From: Enterococcus sp. DIV0212c
Lineage (GTDB): Bacteria; Bacillota; Bacilli; Lactobacillales; Enterococcaceae
Length of the DNA: 64,000 bases
Assembly: GCF_017377505.1 (NCBI RefSeq)
Contig: NZ_JAFREN010000012.1
Coordinates: 62,001-126,000 of the forward strand
Direction of reading: 5' to 3'
Part shown: positions 55,224 to 64,000 of the stretch, piece after piece
Numbering within the stretch: position 1 is the first letter of the stretch
How the letters are laid out: every line of letters starts with the position of its first letter
Notes under the pieces: model-generated
Seen by the model: the letters and a program-made list of their open reading frames with translations, nothing else
What the model was told of the DNA's origin: nothing
Database searches by the model: none
Position numbers and translations under genes: made by a program

Positions 55224-56393
55224 TTAAGAGATACGAATTGGGAAACGACCAAAACTTTGTTCTAAAATATGGTTATTTCCTAACTGATAAAGCTGATTAC
55301 TGCGAATATCCAATGCTAACTGGGCAGTCAAATTCTTAGAAACTTTTGTGATCAGCGGCAATTCTAGCTTCTTTTTCTCTTCTCGCAAAAAACGTTGTCC
55401 TTGTTCAGTGAAGCCCAGAACTTGTATATGACTATGATTCCAAGAGTTTTCTATTTCCTGTTGTTTCACATTATTTAAAATGTAAGTCGCCAATCGTTGC
55501 AGACGCGTCCATGTGTAACGTTTTGTTTTAGCCTGTTCCATAAAAGCTTGAAAAGAGTCAGAAACCTTAGCCGCTTCTTGCAGACGATATTCAACGCCTT
55601 CTTTCATTTGATAAATCGCTTGTAATTCAGTGATCGAACTGCTGATCAACTTATATTTTAATAAGGGCCAATAATTTTCCCAAGAAACGGTAGGTGAATT
55701 CGCTAAATCGATTGCTACTTGCTCAGGCAGTACTTGTTTGATTTGCTCTAATTCATCTGAAAAAACGGCTCTTCTGATTGCCGTTGCACTAGCAAATTCT
55801 TGATAGATCTTAGTATCATGATAACCAGCTTGTTCTCGTCTTAATGGGTATAAAGTCATCGGCTTTTCATACGCGGCATTTTCTTTTGCATAGCTTAAAC
55901 CTAAAATATGATTTGGTGAAGAAAAATCTAACCCATTATTTGGATAAAGCTTGCGAAAAACTTCTGTCATTTGCTGTGGATAACTCATTCCGTTGTTTTT
56001 GATTGTCTGATAAGCTTGATTGATTTCTATCTGATGATTGTTCACAAAGTCCCCAAAGCGTCCATAATCCATCTCTGTTTGATTGTCAGTACCAAAACAT
56101 AAAGCCTCACAATGCAGAGCTTGAAGTAGTTTTACTCCACCAGCAGCAAAGTAATCGGCTGATTGTACAGCATATGCAAACGGTAATTCTATGACTAAAT
56201 CAACACCATGATTCAACGCTTCATTTGCTCGTGTCCATTTGTCGATAATCGCAGGCTCACCTCGTTGCAAGAAATTTCCACTCATCACAGCAATCACAAC
56301 TTCTGCACCACTCATTTCCCGTGCCTTCTTTGCATGGTATTGGTGCCCATTATGAAAAGGATTGTATTCAACAATAATGCCGCAACTTTTCAT
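55224..56393 (-). CDS. tmcAL: tRNA(Met) cytidine acetate ligase, 389 aa
   Basis: Nucleotidyltransferase-fold enzyme that makes ac4C34 in elongator tRNA-Met. The N-terminal HxGH motif sits in [37 protein letters not shown] follows, and [14 protein letters not shown] and ISSSITELQ are conserved. AAGGAGAA precedes ATG 56393. It lies downstream of the yqeG-yqeM operon after a terminator. Confidence 0.95.
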   Translation of the reverse strand: MKSCGIIVEYNPFHNGHQYHAKKAREMSGAEVVIAVMSGNFLQRGEPAIIDKWTRANEALNHGVDLVIELPFAYAVQSADYFAAGGVKLLQALHCEALCFGTDNQTEMDYGRFGDFVNNHQIEINQAYQTIKNNGMSYPQQMTEVFRKLYPNNGLDFSSPNHILGLSYAKENAAYEKPMTLYPLRREQAGYHDTKIYQEFASATAIRRAVFSDELEQIKQVLPEQVAIDLANSPTVSWENYWPLLKYKLISSSITELQAIYQMKEGVEYRLQEAAKVSDSFQAFMEQAKTKRYTWTRLQRLATYILNNVKQQEIENSWNHSHIQVLGFTEQGQRFLREEKKKLELPLITKVSKNLTAQLALDIRSNQLYQLGNNHILEQSFGRFPIRIS

Positions 56394-56468
56394 TTCTATT
56401 CTCCTTCATCCAGATCATTTCTATTAGAATCCCATCATACCATGTTTATTTTATTACGGAAACAAAAG

Positions 56469-56516
56469 AAAAATGAGCGGCTTAAACTTTAAAAAAGTTT
56501 TGCTCCACTCATTTTT
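56469..56516 (-). terminator. Terminator of the yqeG-yqeM operon
   Basis: AAAATGAGCGG (56470 on) and CCACTCATTTTT (56505-56516) form the outer stem, with an AAACTTT/AAAGTTT-like inner core; T-rich on the minus strand. Confidence 0.75.
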
Positions 56517-56519
56517 AGA

Positions 56520-57257
56520 TTACTTTTTACAAACAAAAAACCAGCGTCTGCTCTCTTCTGTTGGTGCATCATCTGTGAAATCCGCATAAACTTCAACATT
56601 CATAAACCCAGCACTTTCCAACATCATCAGATAATTTTCCATTGTATAGGTTCGTTCTTGATGTAGCTCATCTTGCCGAACAAACACTTCGTCATTTTCA
56701 TGTTCTTTTACAAAAAATGTAAGGAAATGTTCAATACTATGTTCTTTTTCACCGGGATAACTATCCCATAAAAAAGCAAATTCTTCGGTTTGATAATGAT
56801 AGCTGTATTCAGGAAATACTTTATCTACTTGGTAGGTCGAATGAACATCAAAAATAAAGACACCCTTATCTTCTAAGGCTTGATAAACGTCATCAAATAC
56901 TTGTTGAACTTCCTGACGATTTTCCATGTAACACAATGAATCAGAAAAACAAGTAATCGCATGGTATTGACCCATTTCAGATAAATCCATCATATTACCT
57001 TGGACAAACTGAACATGAACCTCTTCTTCTGCCGCACGTTTACTAGCCATCATCAACATTTCTTCTGACAAATCTAAGGCCGTAACAGTGAAGCCTGCTT
57101 TAGCAAAATTCACAGCTAATGCTCCGGTCCCACAAGCCATTTCTAAAACATCCATTTTACCTTCTGGTAAATGACGTTTTGAAAACTCTAGCCATTGATC
57201 ATACAAACTATCATCCATTACTTCATCGTAAACAAATGCAAATGTTTCGTATGCCAT
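56520..57257 (-). CDS. yqeM: SAM-dependent methyltransferase YqeM, 245 aa
   Basis: Class I Rossmann methyltransferase with motif I VLEMACGTGALAVNFAKAG (about residues 40-58) and FTVTALDLSEEMLMMA. The substrate is unknown. I start at ATG 57257, whose TAATATG junction couples it to the rsfS stop; an earlier in-frame codon would overlap rsfS. The conserved rsfS-yqeM order matches Bacillus. Confidence 0.92.
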   Translation of the reverse strand: MAYETFAFVYDEVMDDSLYDQWLEFSKRHLPEGKMDVLEMACGTGALAVNFAKAGFTVTALDLSEEMLMMASKRAAEEEVHVQFVQGNMMDLSEMGQYHAITCFSDSLCYMENRQEVQQVFDDVYQALEDKGVFIFDVHSTYQVDKVFPEYSYHYQTEEFAFLWDSYPGEKEHSIEHFLTFFVKEHENDEVFVRQDELHQERTYTMENYLMMLESAGFMNVEVYADFTDDAPTEESRRWFFVCKK

Positions 57258-57258
57258 A

Positions 57259-57612
57259 TTACTCGACCCAAGCGTGAAGATCAACCATTGGTGCATCTGA
57301 CCAAAGTTTTTCTAAATTGTAAAAACCACGTTCTGCTGATTGGAATACATGAACGATGATATCACCTAAATCGATTAAGACCCATTTACCGCCATCTTTT
57401 CCTTCGATACGTTTTACTTCTACGTTTGCTTCTTCTTCTTTTTCGATAATTTCTTCCACAATGGCATTGATTTGACGTTCACTTGTTGCTTGGCAAATCA
57501 TAAAGTAATCTGCTAAAAGTGAAATCTCATGCACATCTAAAGCGACAATTTCCTCTGCTCGTTTTGAATCAGCTGCTTTTACAGCAATTTCTAAAATCTG
57601 TTGACTATCTAT
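57259..57612 (-). CDS. rsfS: Ribosomal silencing factor RsfS with a non-canonical start codon, 117 aa
   Basis: Binds ribosomal protein L14 and blocks subunit joining in stationary phase. The core (DVHEISLLADYFMICQATSE, GGKWVLIDLGDIIVHVF, ERGFYNLEKLW) is complete. Homologues begin about 27 residues before the GTG at 57534; the required N-terminal part (DSQQILEIAVKAADSKRAEE) is encoded in frame up to 57612, where an ATA stands 8 bases after GGGAGG (ATC is the codon before). There is no ATG, GTG or TTG between the in-frame stop at 57628-57630 and 57534. I therefore propose ATA (or ATC) initiation. Confidence 0.85.
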   Translation of the reverse strand: MDSQQILEIAVKAADSKRAEEIVALDVHEISLLADYFMICQATSERQINAIVEEIIEKEEEANVEVKRIEGKDGGKWVLIDLGDIIVHVFQSAERGFYNLEKLWSDAPMVDLHAWVE

Positions 57613-57659
57613 GATGGTTTCCTCCCATTAATTGATCTAATTTTTTTCTCGTTTTTGAA

Positions 57660-58250
57660 TCAGCTTTTATTACTGACCCATTGATTGTATGTTTCGATGG
57701 TCTTTGGATAAATTTTTTGTTCTTGTTCAATAAGATGCAGCAATGTATGTTTTGTTTCATAAGCAACTGCTTCATCCAAATCAACTAAAGCCAATTCCCG
57801 TGCTTCTTTTACCCCTGGAAAATTTCGGCCTGGCTCGATATAATCAGCAACATAAATGATTTTATCTAGCAAACTCATTTTTGCAGCACCTGTTGTATGG
57901 AGACGAATCGCTTCTAAAATCTCTTCGTCATCTATACCTAGTTCCCTTTGAACCATGCTAGCACCAACAAGTCCGTGCCAAATCGCATTGCCATAATTTA
58001 ATAAATCCTGATCATAACCATCCCGTTGGATAATCAATTCAAACTCTTCATCAGGACGTTCTTTAGCATAATCATGAGTCAATGCTGCAATACTTGCCTT
58101 TGCTTCTGAAGCCCCGTATTTAGCCGCTAAAGCTACAGCCATTTCTTCCACACCTAAAACATGTTGAAATCGCCGTTCACTCATATGCATCTGGACTTCT
58201 TGCATTAATTCTTCTCGTTTAAACGATGTATATTTTCCGCTAAAATCCAT
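57660..58250 (-). CDS. yqeK: HD-domain nucleotide phosphohydrolase YqeK, 196 aa
   Basis: HD-superfamily Ap4A hydrolase (symmetrical). His residues in RFQHVLGVEEMAVALAAKYG, the HD pair in ALTHDYAKERP and HGLVGASMVQRELG / RLHTTGAAKMS are the metal ligands. It overlaps the nadD end by 11 bases and precedes rsfS by about 47 bases. The nadD-yqeK-rsfS order is conserved in Firmicutes. Confidence 0.94.
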   Translation of the reverse strand: MDFSGKYTSFKREELMQEVQMHMSERRFQHVLGVEEMAVALAAKYGASEAKASIAALTHDYAKERPDEEFELIIQRDGYDQDLLNYGNAIWHGLVGASMVQRELGIDDEEILEAIRLHTTGAAKMSLLDKIIYVADYIEPGRNFPGVKEARELALVDLDEAVAYETKHTLLHLIEQEQKIYPKTIETYNQWVSNKS

Positions 58251-58884
58251 CTACATACAGCTCCTTTTCTTCTATATAGTGTATCACACTATCAGGTAGT
58301 AAGTAGCGTGTAGAACAACCATTTTTGATTTTTTCTCTGATTAGAGTTGAACTAATATCCATTTGAGGGACATCCACCCACATGATTGGATAAGGCGTAA
58401 TCGTACCATAGTGAGGACGGCGAATACCGACAAAATTGATCAAAGTCAACAACTCATCGATTTTATGCCACTTTGGTAAATATTCTACCATGTCTCCACC
58501 AATGATAAAATAGTAATCTGTATCTGGATTATTTTGAGTTAAAGCTTTCATCGTATCATAAGTGTAACTTTTTCCCTTACGGAACAATTCGATGGGCTCA
58601 ACAGCTAAGTTATGATTATCAGCAATCGCAAGTTCTAGCATTGCCAATCGGTGTTTACTATCGATCGTCTTTTTTTCATCTACATGAGGCGGTAAATAAG
58701 TAGGCATCAAATAGACTTTGTCTAACCCAAGCTGTTGTTGCACTTGGTCAGCCATCACTAAATGTGCCAAATGAACAGGATTAAAATTTCCGCCTAATAT
58801 TCCTACCTGTTTACGCTTTTGAAAAAGCTCTGCTTCTTCCACAATTACTTCTGCTTTTAATGCTGCATTCGTATTTGTCCCCAT
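58240..58884 (-). CDS. nadD: Nicotinate-nucleotide adenylyltransferase, 214 aa
   Basis: Converts NaMN and ATP to NaAD in NAD synthesis. GILGGNFNPVHLAHLVMADQ (about 28-47) holds the HxxH motif, YYFIIGGDMVEYLPKW and the C-terminal ISSTLIREKI motif bind the nucleotide. The about 25-residue N-terminal extension before the Rossmann strand is longer than in Bacillus but common in enterococci. GGAGG precedes ATG 58884. Confidence 0.96.
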   Translation of the reverse strand: MGTNTNAALKAEVIVEEAELFQKRKQVGILGGNFNPVHLAHLVMADQVQQQLGLDKVYLMPTYLPPHVDEKKTIDSKHRLAMLELAIADNHNLAVEPIELFRKGKSYTYDTMKALTQNNPDTDYYFIIGGDMVEYLPKWHKIDELLTLINFVGIRRPHYGTITPYPIMWVDVPQMDISSTLIREKIKNGCSTRYLLPDSVIHYIEEKELYVDGF

Positions 58885-58903
58885 TTTTTCTTACCTCCAA
58901 GTT

Positions 58904-59215
58904 TTAAATTGCTTTAACTTCTTTAGAGATTTTTTGATATTTTTCGTTAGATGATGGTTTAAATAAAACTAATACACGGCCGATGATTTGAACGATATCG
59001 CAATGAATATCTGCTTTTAACGCTTCTGCTACATCTTCAGCGATTTCATCAGTATTTTGTAGTAATGTGACTTTGATCAATTCACGTTTTTCCAATGCTT
59101 CATTAATCTGTACCACCATCGCAGAATTCAAGCCGCCTTTACCAATTTGAAAAATCGGTTGTAAATGGTGCGCTTGACTACGTAAAAAACGCTTTTGTTT
59201 TCCTCTTAAATCCAC
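58904..59215 (-). CDS. yhbY: Ribosome assembly RNA-binding protein YhbY, 103 aa
   Basis: CRS1-YhbY domain: LRGKQKRFLRSQAHHLQPIFQIGKGGLN with the GKGG loop at about residue 27, then LIKVTLLQN and IVQIIGRVLVLFKPS. It binds pre-50S or pre-30S particles. It lies between yqeH and nadD. Confidence 0.95.
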   Translation of the reverse strand: MDLRGKQKRFLRSQAHHLQPIFQIGKGGLNSAMVVQINEALEKRELIKVTLLQNTDEIAEDVAEALKADIHCDIVQIIGRVLVLFKPSSNEKYQKISKEVKAI

Positions 59216-59246
59216 TAAATTTCCTTCTCTCTGTTCTAACTTATGA

Positions 59247-60362
59247 TTAAATCAACGCTTTTCTTCTTAACACATCGACGCCTTTAGGTGCCCAGCCCGC
59301 GACTACACATGGTTCTGTTACTGTAATCCAGCCAAGTCCCGCAAATACGATATCTGTTTTTTCTTTGATCGAAAATTCAAAACGAACCAACTGTGGAAAT
59401 TCTGCTACTTCATCTGGACGCGGCGGTTGTAATAATCCACCAACATGTTTTTCATAAAAGGCATCTGCTGTAGCTGATTTAGTACGGTGAATGGATAAAT
59501 CATTTGATACATAAGCAATAAATGAACTACGTTCCCCTTGAACAAAATCAAAGCGAGCTAAACCACCTAAAAATAGCGTCTGTTCAGCATTCAACTGATA
59601 TACTTTTGGTTTGATTTCTTTTTGTGGCGCAATGATTTTTAAATCTTTTTTACCTAAGTAATGCGCCATTTGATGACGATGAATGATTCCTGGTGTGTCG
59701 ATCAAGAAATGTCCGTCATCCAAAGGAATTTCAATTTTATCTAAAGTTGTTCCTGGAAATTGCGACGTTGTGATTACATCTTGAACGCCAGCAGTCTGCT
59801 TAATGATTTGATTGATCAACGTTGATTTCCCAACATTTGTCACACCCACCACGTAAACATCCTTACCATCACGATATTTTTCAATCGTTTCAAGCAAGTT
59901 TTCCATTTCTCCTGATTTCTTAGCACTTGTCAACAAAACATCAACAGGACGTAAGCCTTCTTCATGAGCACGCTCTCTCATCCATTGGATCATTTTAGGT
60001 TTCTTTAATGATTTTGGTAAGATATCGACTTTGTTTCCTACCATCAATACTGGATTATCTCCAATAAAACGATGTAGTCCCGGAATCAACGAACCATTAA
60101 AATCAAAAATATCAACCACGTTCACGATCAACGCATCTTCTTTGCCTAATTCATTTAATAGGCGTAAAAAATCATCGTCTGTCAAATGAACGTCTTGAAT
60201 ATCATTATAATGTCTTAGACGAAAACAGCGTTGGCAATAAACTTCCCCTGTCTCCATCCCTTTCTCAAAAGCAGCCTTTGGCGTATAGCCTAATTCATCT
60301 GGCTGATCTGTTTGAATGATTGCACCGCAACCGATGCAATGAATTGCTTCTTGCTCGCTCAT
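59247..60362 (-). CDS. yqeH: Ribosome biogenesis GTPase YqeH, 371 aa
   Basis: Circularly permuted GTPase needed for 30S assembly. An N-terminal Cys4 zinc finger (CIGCGA... CQRCF) precedes G4 GNKVDILP, then G5-like LTSAKK, G1 GVTNVGKST and G3 DTPGI, in the permuted order. The ATG at 60362 overlaps the yqeG stop (ATGA). It is the second gene of the operon. Confidence 0.96.
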   Translation of the reverse strand: MSEQEAIHCIGCGAIIQTDQPDELGYTPKAAFEKGMETGEVYCQRCFRLRHYNDIQDVHLTDDDFLRLLNELGKEDALIVNVVDIFDFNGSLIPGLHRFIGDNPVLMVGNKVDILPKSLKKPKMIQWMRERAHEEGLRPVDVLLTSAKKSGEMENLLETIEKYRDGKDVYVVGVTNVGKSTLINQIIKQTAGVQDVITTSQFPGTTLDKIEIPLDDGHFLIDTPGIIHRHQMAHYLGKKDLKIIAPQKEIKPKVYQLNAEQTLFLGGLARFDFVQGERSSFIAYVSNDLSIHRTKSATADAFYEKHVGGLLQPPRPDEVAEFPQLVRFEFSIKEKTDIVFAGLGWITVTEPCVVAGWAPKGVDVLRRKALI

Positions 60363-60886
60363 TCTAGTCCGCCTTTCCATATCATATCTGGATGTTTCTT
60401 CGCTAAATGTTTCATGATTTTACGTTCAAAAAAACGATTGATCCTAGTATTCCAACCATCCGTGTCAACAATTGGACGAACTAAAATATTTCTGATCCCA
60501 GCAGCATTAGCCCCACGAATATCGGTCATGACCTGGTCTCCTACCATTACCAATTCTTCTGGTTTCATATGTAGTTTTTTTTCAGCTTCTCTAAATCCTC
60601 TCGTTGATGGTTTTAACGCTCTAGATACATATTCTAAATCAAATTTCTCTACTGCGCGTTTTATACGACTAGATTTATTATTTGAAACGACCACAACTGG
60701 AATCCCGGCATTTTTCATTTCCAGAATCCATGTCAGTAATTCTTCGGTCCCATCTGGATTATCCCAAGCAATCAGCGTATTGTCCAAATCGGTCAATACA
60801 GCTTTGATTCCTAATTTTTTTAACTGGTTCGGTGTGATTTTATAAATCGCATCAACCATCCAAGTTGGTTTATATTTTGAAAACAT
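60359..60886 (-). CDS. yqeG: YqeG family HAD-type phosphatase, 175 aa
   Basis: HAD motif I KAVLTDLDNTLIAWD (DxDxT), motif II VVVSNN and motif III with K in RALKPSTRGF and motif IV VMVGDQVMTDIRGAN. This III-A HAD phosphatase is always linked to yqeH. First gene of the yqeG-yqeH-yhbY-nadD-yqeK-rsfS-yqeM operon. AAGGAG precedes ATG 60886, right after a leader hairpin. Confidence 0.94.
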   Translation of the reverse strand: MFSKYKPTWMVDAIYKITPNQLKKLGIKAVLTDLDNTLIAWDNPDGTEELLTWILEMKNAGIPVVVVSNNKSSRIKRAVEKFDLEYVSRALKPSTRGFREAEKKLHMKPEELVMVGDQVMTDIRGANAAGIRNILVRPIVDTDGWNTRINRFFERKIMKHLAKKHPDMIWKGGLE

Positions 60887-60907
60887 ATAATCTCCTTAAT
60901 AGTAAAA

Positions 60908-60956
60908 GAGGAGCAACTTACTAGCTCCTCATTCTGTCATTCGTTTCTTGATTATA
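60908..60956 (-). promoter_or_regulatory. Promoter -10 box and leader hairpin of the yqeG operon
   Basis: On the minus strand TATAAT (60956-60951) is followed about 20 bases later by GAGGAGC (60930-60924) pairing with GCTCCTC (60914-60908) and TTTTAC, then the yqeG ribosome site. The hairpin resembles a short attenuator. No clear -35 box is seen. Confidence 0.45.
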
Positions 60957-61056
60957 CGCTATTTTTCATAAAATTTCATCTATTTATTTCTTTAAAGCAA
61001 AAACAAGCTTCTATAAACGAAAACTAACTTCTCCATTAATGAATTACATCATAAAA

Positions 61057-61097
61057 AAGAGGGAAGTAAAACTAAAAACTAGTTTTATTTCCCTCTT
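61057..61097 (-). terminator. Terminator of the small secreted protein gene
   Basis: AAGAGGGAA (61057-61065) pairs with TTCCCTCTT (61089-61097), with an inner AAAACT/AGTTTT core and Ts on the minus strand. The 61100-61200 stretch holds nothing recognisable. Confidence 0.8.
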
Positions 61098-61203
61098 AAC
61101 ATGCATGTAAGTAGCCAAACTCACTGCTTTATAATATTTAAAATGTCAATTCTAGTTCATTAAACCATCCACATAAAAGGTAAGCTATTTATTTTAATAA
61201 ATT

Positions 61204-61644
61204 TTACTTAATAAAGAAATAGTCTACTGCAATGTTAGGATTGTTTTTATCTGCAAAAAATAAGATTAGGGAGCTGCTTTTCAATACTTTTTCAGCTTTT
61301 ATAAAATACATGTTGTCAATCCCACCAATTTTTTCCAACTCTACATTTTTCACATTATAAACTCCTGTACCTTTATGATCCACTTCAGCAATTTTTAAAT
61401 CATATTTTGGGTCTAGTTTACTAACAGAAGCTAAAATAAATAAGCTTCCACTATTTTCTTTTACTACTCTCGTATAATTTACATCAGATTGAGTAAATAA
61501 AGAGTGGTTCGTTGTCGGAAATACTACCTCATTTTTAATTGCTTGACTGCTTTGTACAGCAGAAGCCTCAGTTGGTGTTACATGTAGCAGACTACCAAAA
61601 ATCAATAGTCCTGCCAAGCTACTTAAAAGTGCCAATTTTTTCAT
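61204..61644 (-). CDS. Small secreted protein, 146 aa, unknown family
   Basis: A clear signal peptide (KKLALLSSLAGLLIFGSLLHV, cleavage near TEASA) followed by about 115 residues of a likely single beta-rich domain ending in VDYFFIK. There is no wall anchor, Cys pair or recognisable motif. GGAGG precedes ATG 61644. Monocistronic with its own terminator. I do not recognise a function. Confidence 0.7.
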   Translation of the reverse strand: MKKLALLSSLAGLLIFGSLLHVTPTEASAVQSSQAIKNEVVFPTTNHSLFTQSDVNYTRVVKENSGSLFILASVSKLDPKYDLKIAEVDHKGTGVYNVKNVELEKIGGIDNMYFIKAEKVLKSSSLILFFADKNNPNIAVDYFFIK

Positions 61645-61869
61645 CTTTTTTCCTCCATTATTTTTAATTTAAACTTGAATATCTTTCAAGTTCAAAAGCT
61701 ACTATACCAGAAAAATAACATCATAAAATGATTAGAAGCCATTTATCATATAGATTTAACAGATTAGAAATGTATGAAATATATTAAAAAAAGATTAAAT
61801 AAACAAGATAAAATAATTATCTTAAATCTAAAAGAATACTCAACAAAATATAACTATTTGTTATAAATG

Positions 61870-61897
61870 CAAAAAAAGAGCATTGCTAAAATGCTCT
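61870..61897 (-). terminator. Terminator of the acc operon
   Basis: AGAGCAT (61877-61883) pairs with ATGCTCT (61891-61897); the hairpin contains the accA stop codon and is followed by Ts on the minus strand. Confidence 0.85.
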
Positions 61898-62683
61898 AAA
61901 ACGATTATACCGATTGCTCAATAATGTTTCTTGATCTAATTCTGATAACTCTGTTAATTTTTGTATAAGGGATTTTTGAATCAATCGACTTTTTTGTCCT
62001 TGATCTAAAGGTTCGCTATTTACTTCTTCTGGAATGATTTTATCAATGACACTTAACTCTTTTAGCTCTTTTGGCGTAATTTTCATTAATTCTGCGGCTT
62101 CTTTGGCACGACTACCGTCTTTCCATAAAATTGAAGCAAATCCTTCAGGAGATAAGATTGCATAAATCGTATGTTCAAGCATCCAAACTTCATCTGCCAC
62201 AGCAAGTGCCAACGCACCACCACTTCCGCCTTCTCCGATGATAATTGCAATGATTGGTACACTTAAGTCAGACATTTCTAACAAATTTCTAGCAATTGCT
62301 TCTCCTTCACCGCGTTCTTCTGCTTCTATGCCGCAATAAGCACCAGCTGTATTAATAAACGTAACGACAGGGCGACCAAATTTTTCTGCTTGTTTCATCA
62401 AACGTAATGCTTTACGATAACCTTCTGGATGTGGTGCGCCAAAATTACGGTCAATATTTTCAGGTAGATTACGTCCTTTTTGAATACCGACAACCGTTAC
62501 AGGTTTTTCTTCTAACGTTGCAACACCACCGACAACTGCTAAATCGTCTCCGAAGTAACGGTCGCCATGAAATTCTATAAAATCATTAAATATAACATCA
62601 ATATATTCTAACGTTGTATAACGATCCTGAGCTCTAGCTAGGGTGACAATATCATTGGCTGTTTTTTCCATATCTATTTCCAC
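61886..62683 (-). CDS. accA: Acetyl-CoA carboxylase carboxyltransferase subunit alpha, 265 aa
   Basis: Carboxyltransferase alpha for malonyl-CoA formation. [46 protein letters not shown] and [17 protein letters not shown] are the family blocks. It overlaps accD by 10 bases. It lacks the long N-terminal extension of Proteobacterial AccA. Last gene of the operon. Confidence 0.96.
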   Translation of the reverse strand: MEIDMEKTANDIVTLARAQDRYTTLEYIDVIFNDFIEFHGDRYFGDDLAVVGGVATLEEKPVTVVGIQKGRNLPENIDRNFGAPHPEGYRKALRLMKQAEKFGRPVVTFINTAGAYCGIEAEERGEGEAIARNLLEMSDLSVPIIAIIIGEGGSGGALALAVADEVWMLEHTIYAILSPEGFASILWKDGSRAKEAAELMKITPKELKELSVIDKIIPEEVNSEPLDQGQKSRLIQKSLIQKLTELSELDQETLLSNRYNRFRAF

Positions 62684-63540
62684 CCTTTCATCGTGTGAAT
62701 CTGAACCAATTGGCTGAGCGTTTCTCTCAGTTGATTTCTAGGAACAATTTTATCCACAAATCCATGCTCTAATAAAAATTCTGCTTTTTGGAAATTTTCC
62801 GGTAACTCTTGGCGAATCGTTTGTTCAATTACACGTCGGCCAGCAAAACCGATCAAACTTTGTGGTTCTGCTAAAATAATATCGCCTTCCATCGCAAAAC
62901 TAGCCGTAACTCCGCCTGTAGTAGGATCTGTCAAAACCGTCACATAAAATAAACCAGCATTACTGTGACGTTTCACAGCACTTGAGATTTTTGCCATCTG
63001 CATTAATGAAAGTATCCCTTCTTGCATCCTAGCTCCACCTGAAGCTGTAAATACAATGACAGGTAATCGTTGTTCAGTTGCCCGTTCAAACAAACGAGTG
63101 ATCTTTTCACCGACAATTGTCCCCATACTTCCCATAATAAAGTTAGCATCCATCACACCAATACAAATTTCTTGCCCATCAATCTTAGCTTTTCCTGTTA
63201 AAACCGCTTCGTGCAATTCTGTTTTTTCCTGCATTTTAGCGATTTTATCCAAATAATTTGGAAAATCTAATGGATCTTTTGTGACTAACTCTGTATCCCA
63301 TTCTTCAAAACTCTTTTCATCCACAGTCAACGCAAGACGTTCCCAAGCACCAATTCTAAAGCTATAACTACAATAAGGGCAGACTTTTTCTGCCCCCATA
63401 TCTTTTGTATACAGCGTGCGTTTACAGCAAGGACATTTTGCCCACATGTTATCAGGAACAGCAGGTTTTTTGACAGAAGATTGATCATCTGCGCGATTCG
63501 GATTGATTCGAATGTAGTTTTTCTTTTTAAATAAAGCCAT
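62674..63540 (-). CDS. accD: Acetyl-CoA carboxylase carboxyltransferase subunit beta, 288 aa
   Basis: An N-terminal zinc finger of Cys4 type ([12 protein letters not shown]... CPYCSYSFR, about 34-61) and the crotonase-like core with [22 protein letters not shown] and [15 protein letters not shown]. It lies 14 bases after accC. Confidence 0.97.
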   Translation of the reverse strand: MALFKKKNYIRINPNRADDQSSVKKPAVPDNMWAKCPCCKRTLYTKDMGAEKVCPYCSYSFRIGAWERLALTVDEKSFEEWDTELVTKDPLDFPNYLDKIAKMQEKTELHEAVLTGKAKIDGQEICIGVMDANFIMGSMGTIVGEKITRLFERATEQRLPVIVFTASGGARMQEGILSLMQMAKISSAVKRHSNAGLFYVTVLTDPTTGGVTASFAMEGDIILAEPQSLIGFAGRRVIEQTIRQELPENFQKAEFLLEHGFVDKIVPRNQLRETLSQLVQIHTMKGWK

Positions 63541-63554
63541 ACACCTGCTCCTTT

Positions 63555-64000
63555 TTAATTATCGCTATCTGGTTCCCAATTTGGTAAAAATGTTTCTTGT
63601 AAAAAACTTGTATCATATTCTCCAGCGAGCACGTTCTCATGAGTAATCAAATCTAACTGAAACTCTGAATTTGTAATAATGCCTTCGGTCACAATCTCAT
63701 TTAACGCCCGTTGCATCTTCATCAAAGCATCCATGCGATCGTCTCCATGAACAATCACCTTTGCAATCATTGAATCATAGTAAGGCGGAATTGTATAACC
63801 TGAATACATCGCACTATCTACACGTAGTCCCATACCTCCGCTTGGAAGTAGTAAGTTTTTAATTTTCCCTGGTGAAGGAGCAAAATTAAATGCAGGATTT
63901 TCTGCATTGATTCGACATTCAATTGCATGTCCTGTAATAGTGACATCCTCTTGTGTATAAGCTAGTTTTTCGCCTGAGGCAATCTTCAGCTGCGCTTTGA
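63555..64000 (-). CDS. accC: Biotin carboxylase subunit of acetyl-CoA carboxylase (partial, N-terminus outside window)
   Basis: The frame stays open to the window edge and gives the C-terminal about 148 residues: [51 protein letters not shown] and the C-terminal [10 protein letters not shown]. This is the C-terminal domain of AccC, upstream of accD-accA as in other lactic acid bacteria. Confidence 0.95.
   Translation of the reverse strand, partial: KAQLKIASGEKLAYTQEDVTITGHAIECRINAENPAFNFAPSPGKIKNLLLPSGGMGLRVDSAMYSGYTIPPYYDSMIAKVIVHGDDRMDALMKMQRALNEIVTEGIITNSEFQLDLITHENVLAGEYDTSFLQETFLPNWEPDSDN

Noticed and set aside
60312-60845. Plus-strand open frame of 177 codons
   Set aside because: It is antisense to yqeG and the start of yqeH, has no ribosome site and its product has no family features.

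Overview
The window is a low-GC Firmicutes chromosome segment that I assign to the genus Enterococcus. Support: two WxL-domain surface loci with DUF916 partners, a glpK-glpO-glpF operon encoding an H2O2-forming glycerol-phosphate oxidase instead of GlpD, a GlpK with His232 at the HPr phosphorylation site, Mga-type regulators, and short modular intergenic hairpin repeats resembling the E. faecalis EFAR class. It is core chromosome: I see no tRNA, rRNA, CRISPR array, transposase or prophage. Species is not determined. Most genes lie on the minus strand.

Layout. 1-1.6 kb: three pseudopilin-like genes (GspI/J/K-like order, the last cut by the window edge). 2.1-4.2 kb: ybaB and dnaX. 4.4-7.6 kb: a YiaA-type membrane protein, an Mga-family regulator and a divergent membrane-anchored Ig-like/sortase-like protein. 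7.6-12.3 kb: Leloir operon galK-galE-galT-galR. 12.5-15 kb: DUF3042 protein, FAD-binding protein, DUF488 protein. 15.1-18 kb: 5-formyl-THF cyclo-ligase, rhomboid protease, YqgQ, glucokinase, rhodanese-like protein. 18.2-21.6 kb: lipase-like hydrolase, P-loop kinase-like protein, Na/Pi cotransporter. 22-29.2 kb: glpKOF, then an Mga-type regulator translationally coupled to a Nox-like flavoprotein that lacks Cys42. 29.3-30.6 kb: a LytR-CpsA-Psr (LCP) wall-polymer transferase gene behind an M-box (Mg2+) riboswitch with its own promoter.

32-36.3 kb and 49.7-53.9 kb: two WxL loci, each a large repeat protein, a small WxL protein and a DUF916/DUF3324 partner, with a stem-loop between the last two genes in both. 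36.8-49.4 kb: DUF924 protein, secreted coiled-coil protein, esterase, an unknown surface protein, rpmG, class B PBP, thrS with T-box leader, tautomerase, L,D-transpeptidase, ANT(6)-like nucleotidyltransferase and a SanA/YdcF protein. 54.4-60.9 kb: yebC, tmcAL and the ribosome/NAD operon yqeG-yqeH-yhbY-nadD-yqeK-rsfS-yqeM. 61.2-64 kb: a small secreted protein and the fatty-acid genes accC(partial)-accD-accA.

Most notable points: the M-box directly upstream of an LCP gene, with a readable terminator/antiterminator switch; rsfS without a canonical start codon (ATA or ATC at the expected place); the Gly42 Nox-like flavoprotein beside the glycerol genes; a sortase-like domain without the usual arginine; a modular repeat that supplies the stop codon of a coding gene; and an orphan plus-strand terminator that may end a small RNA.
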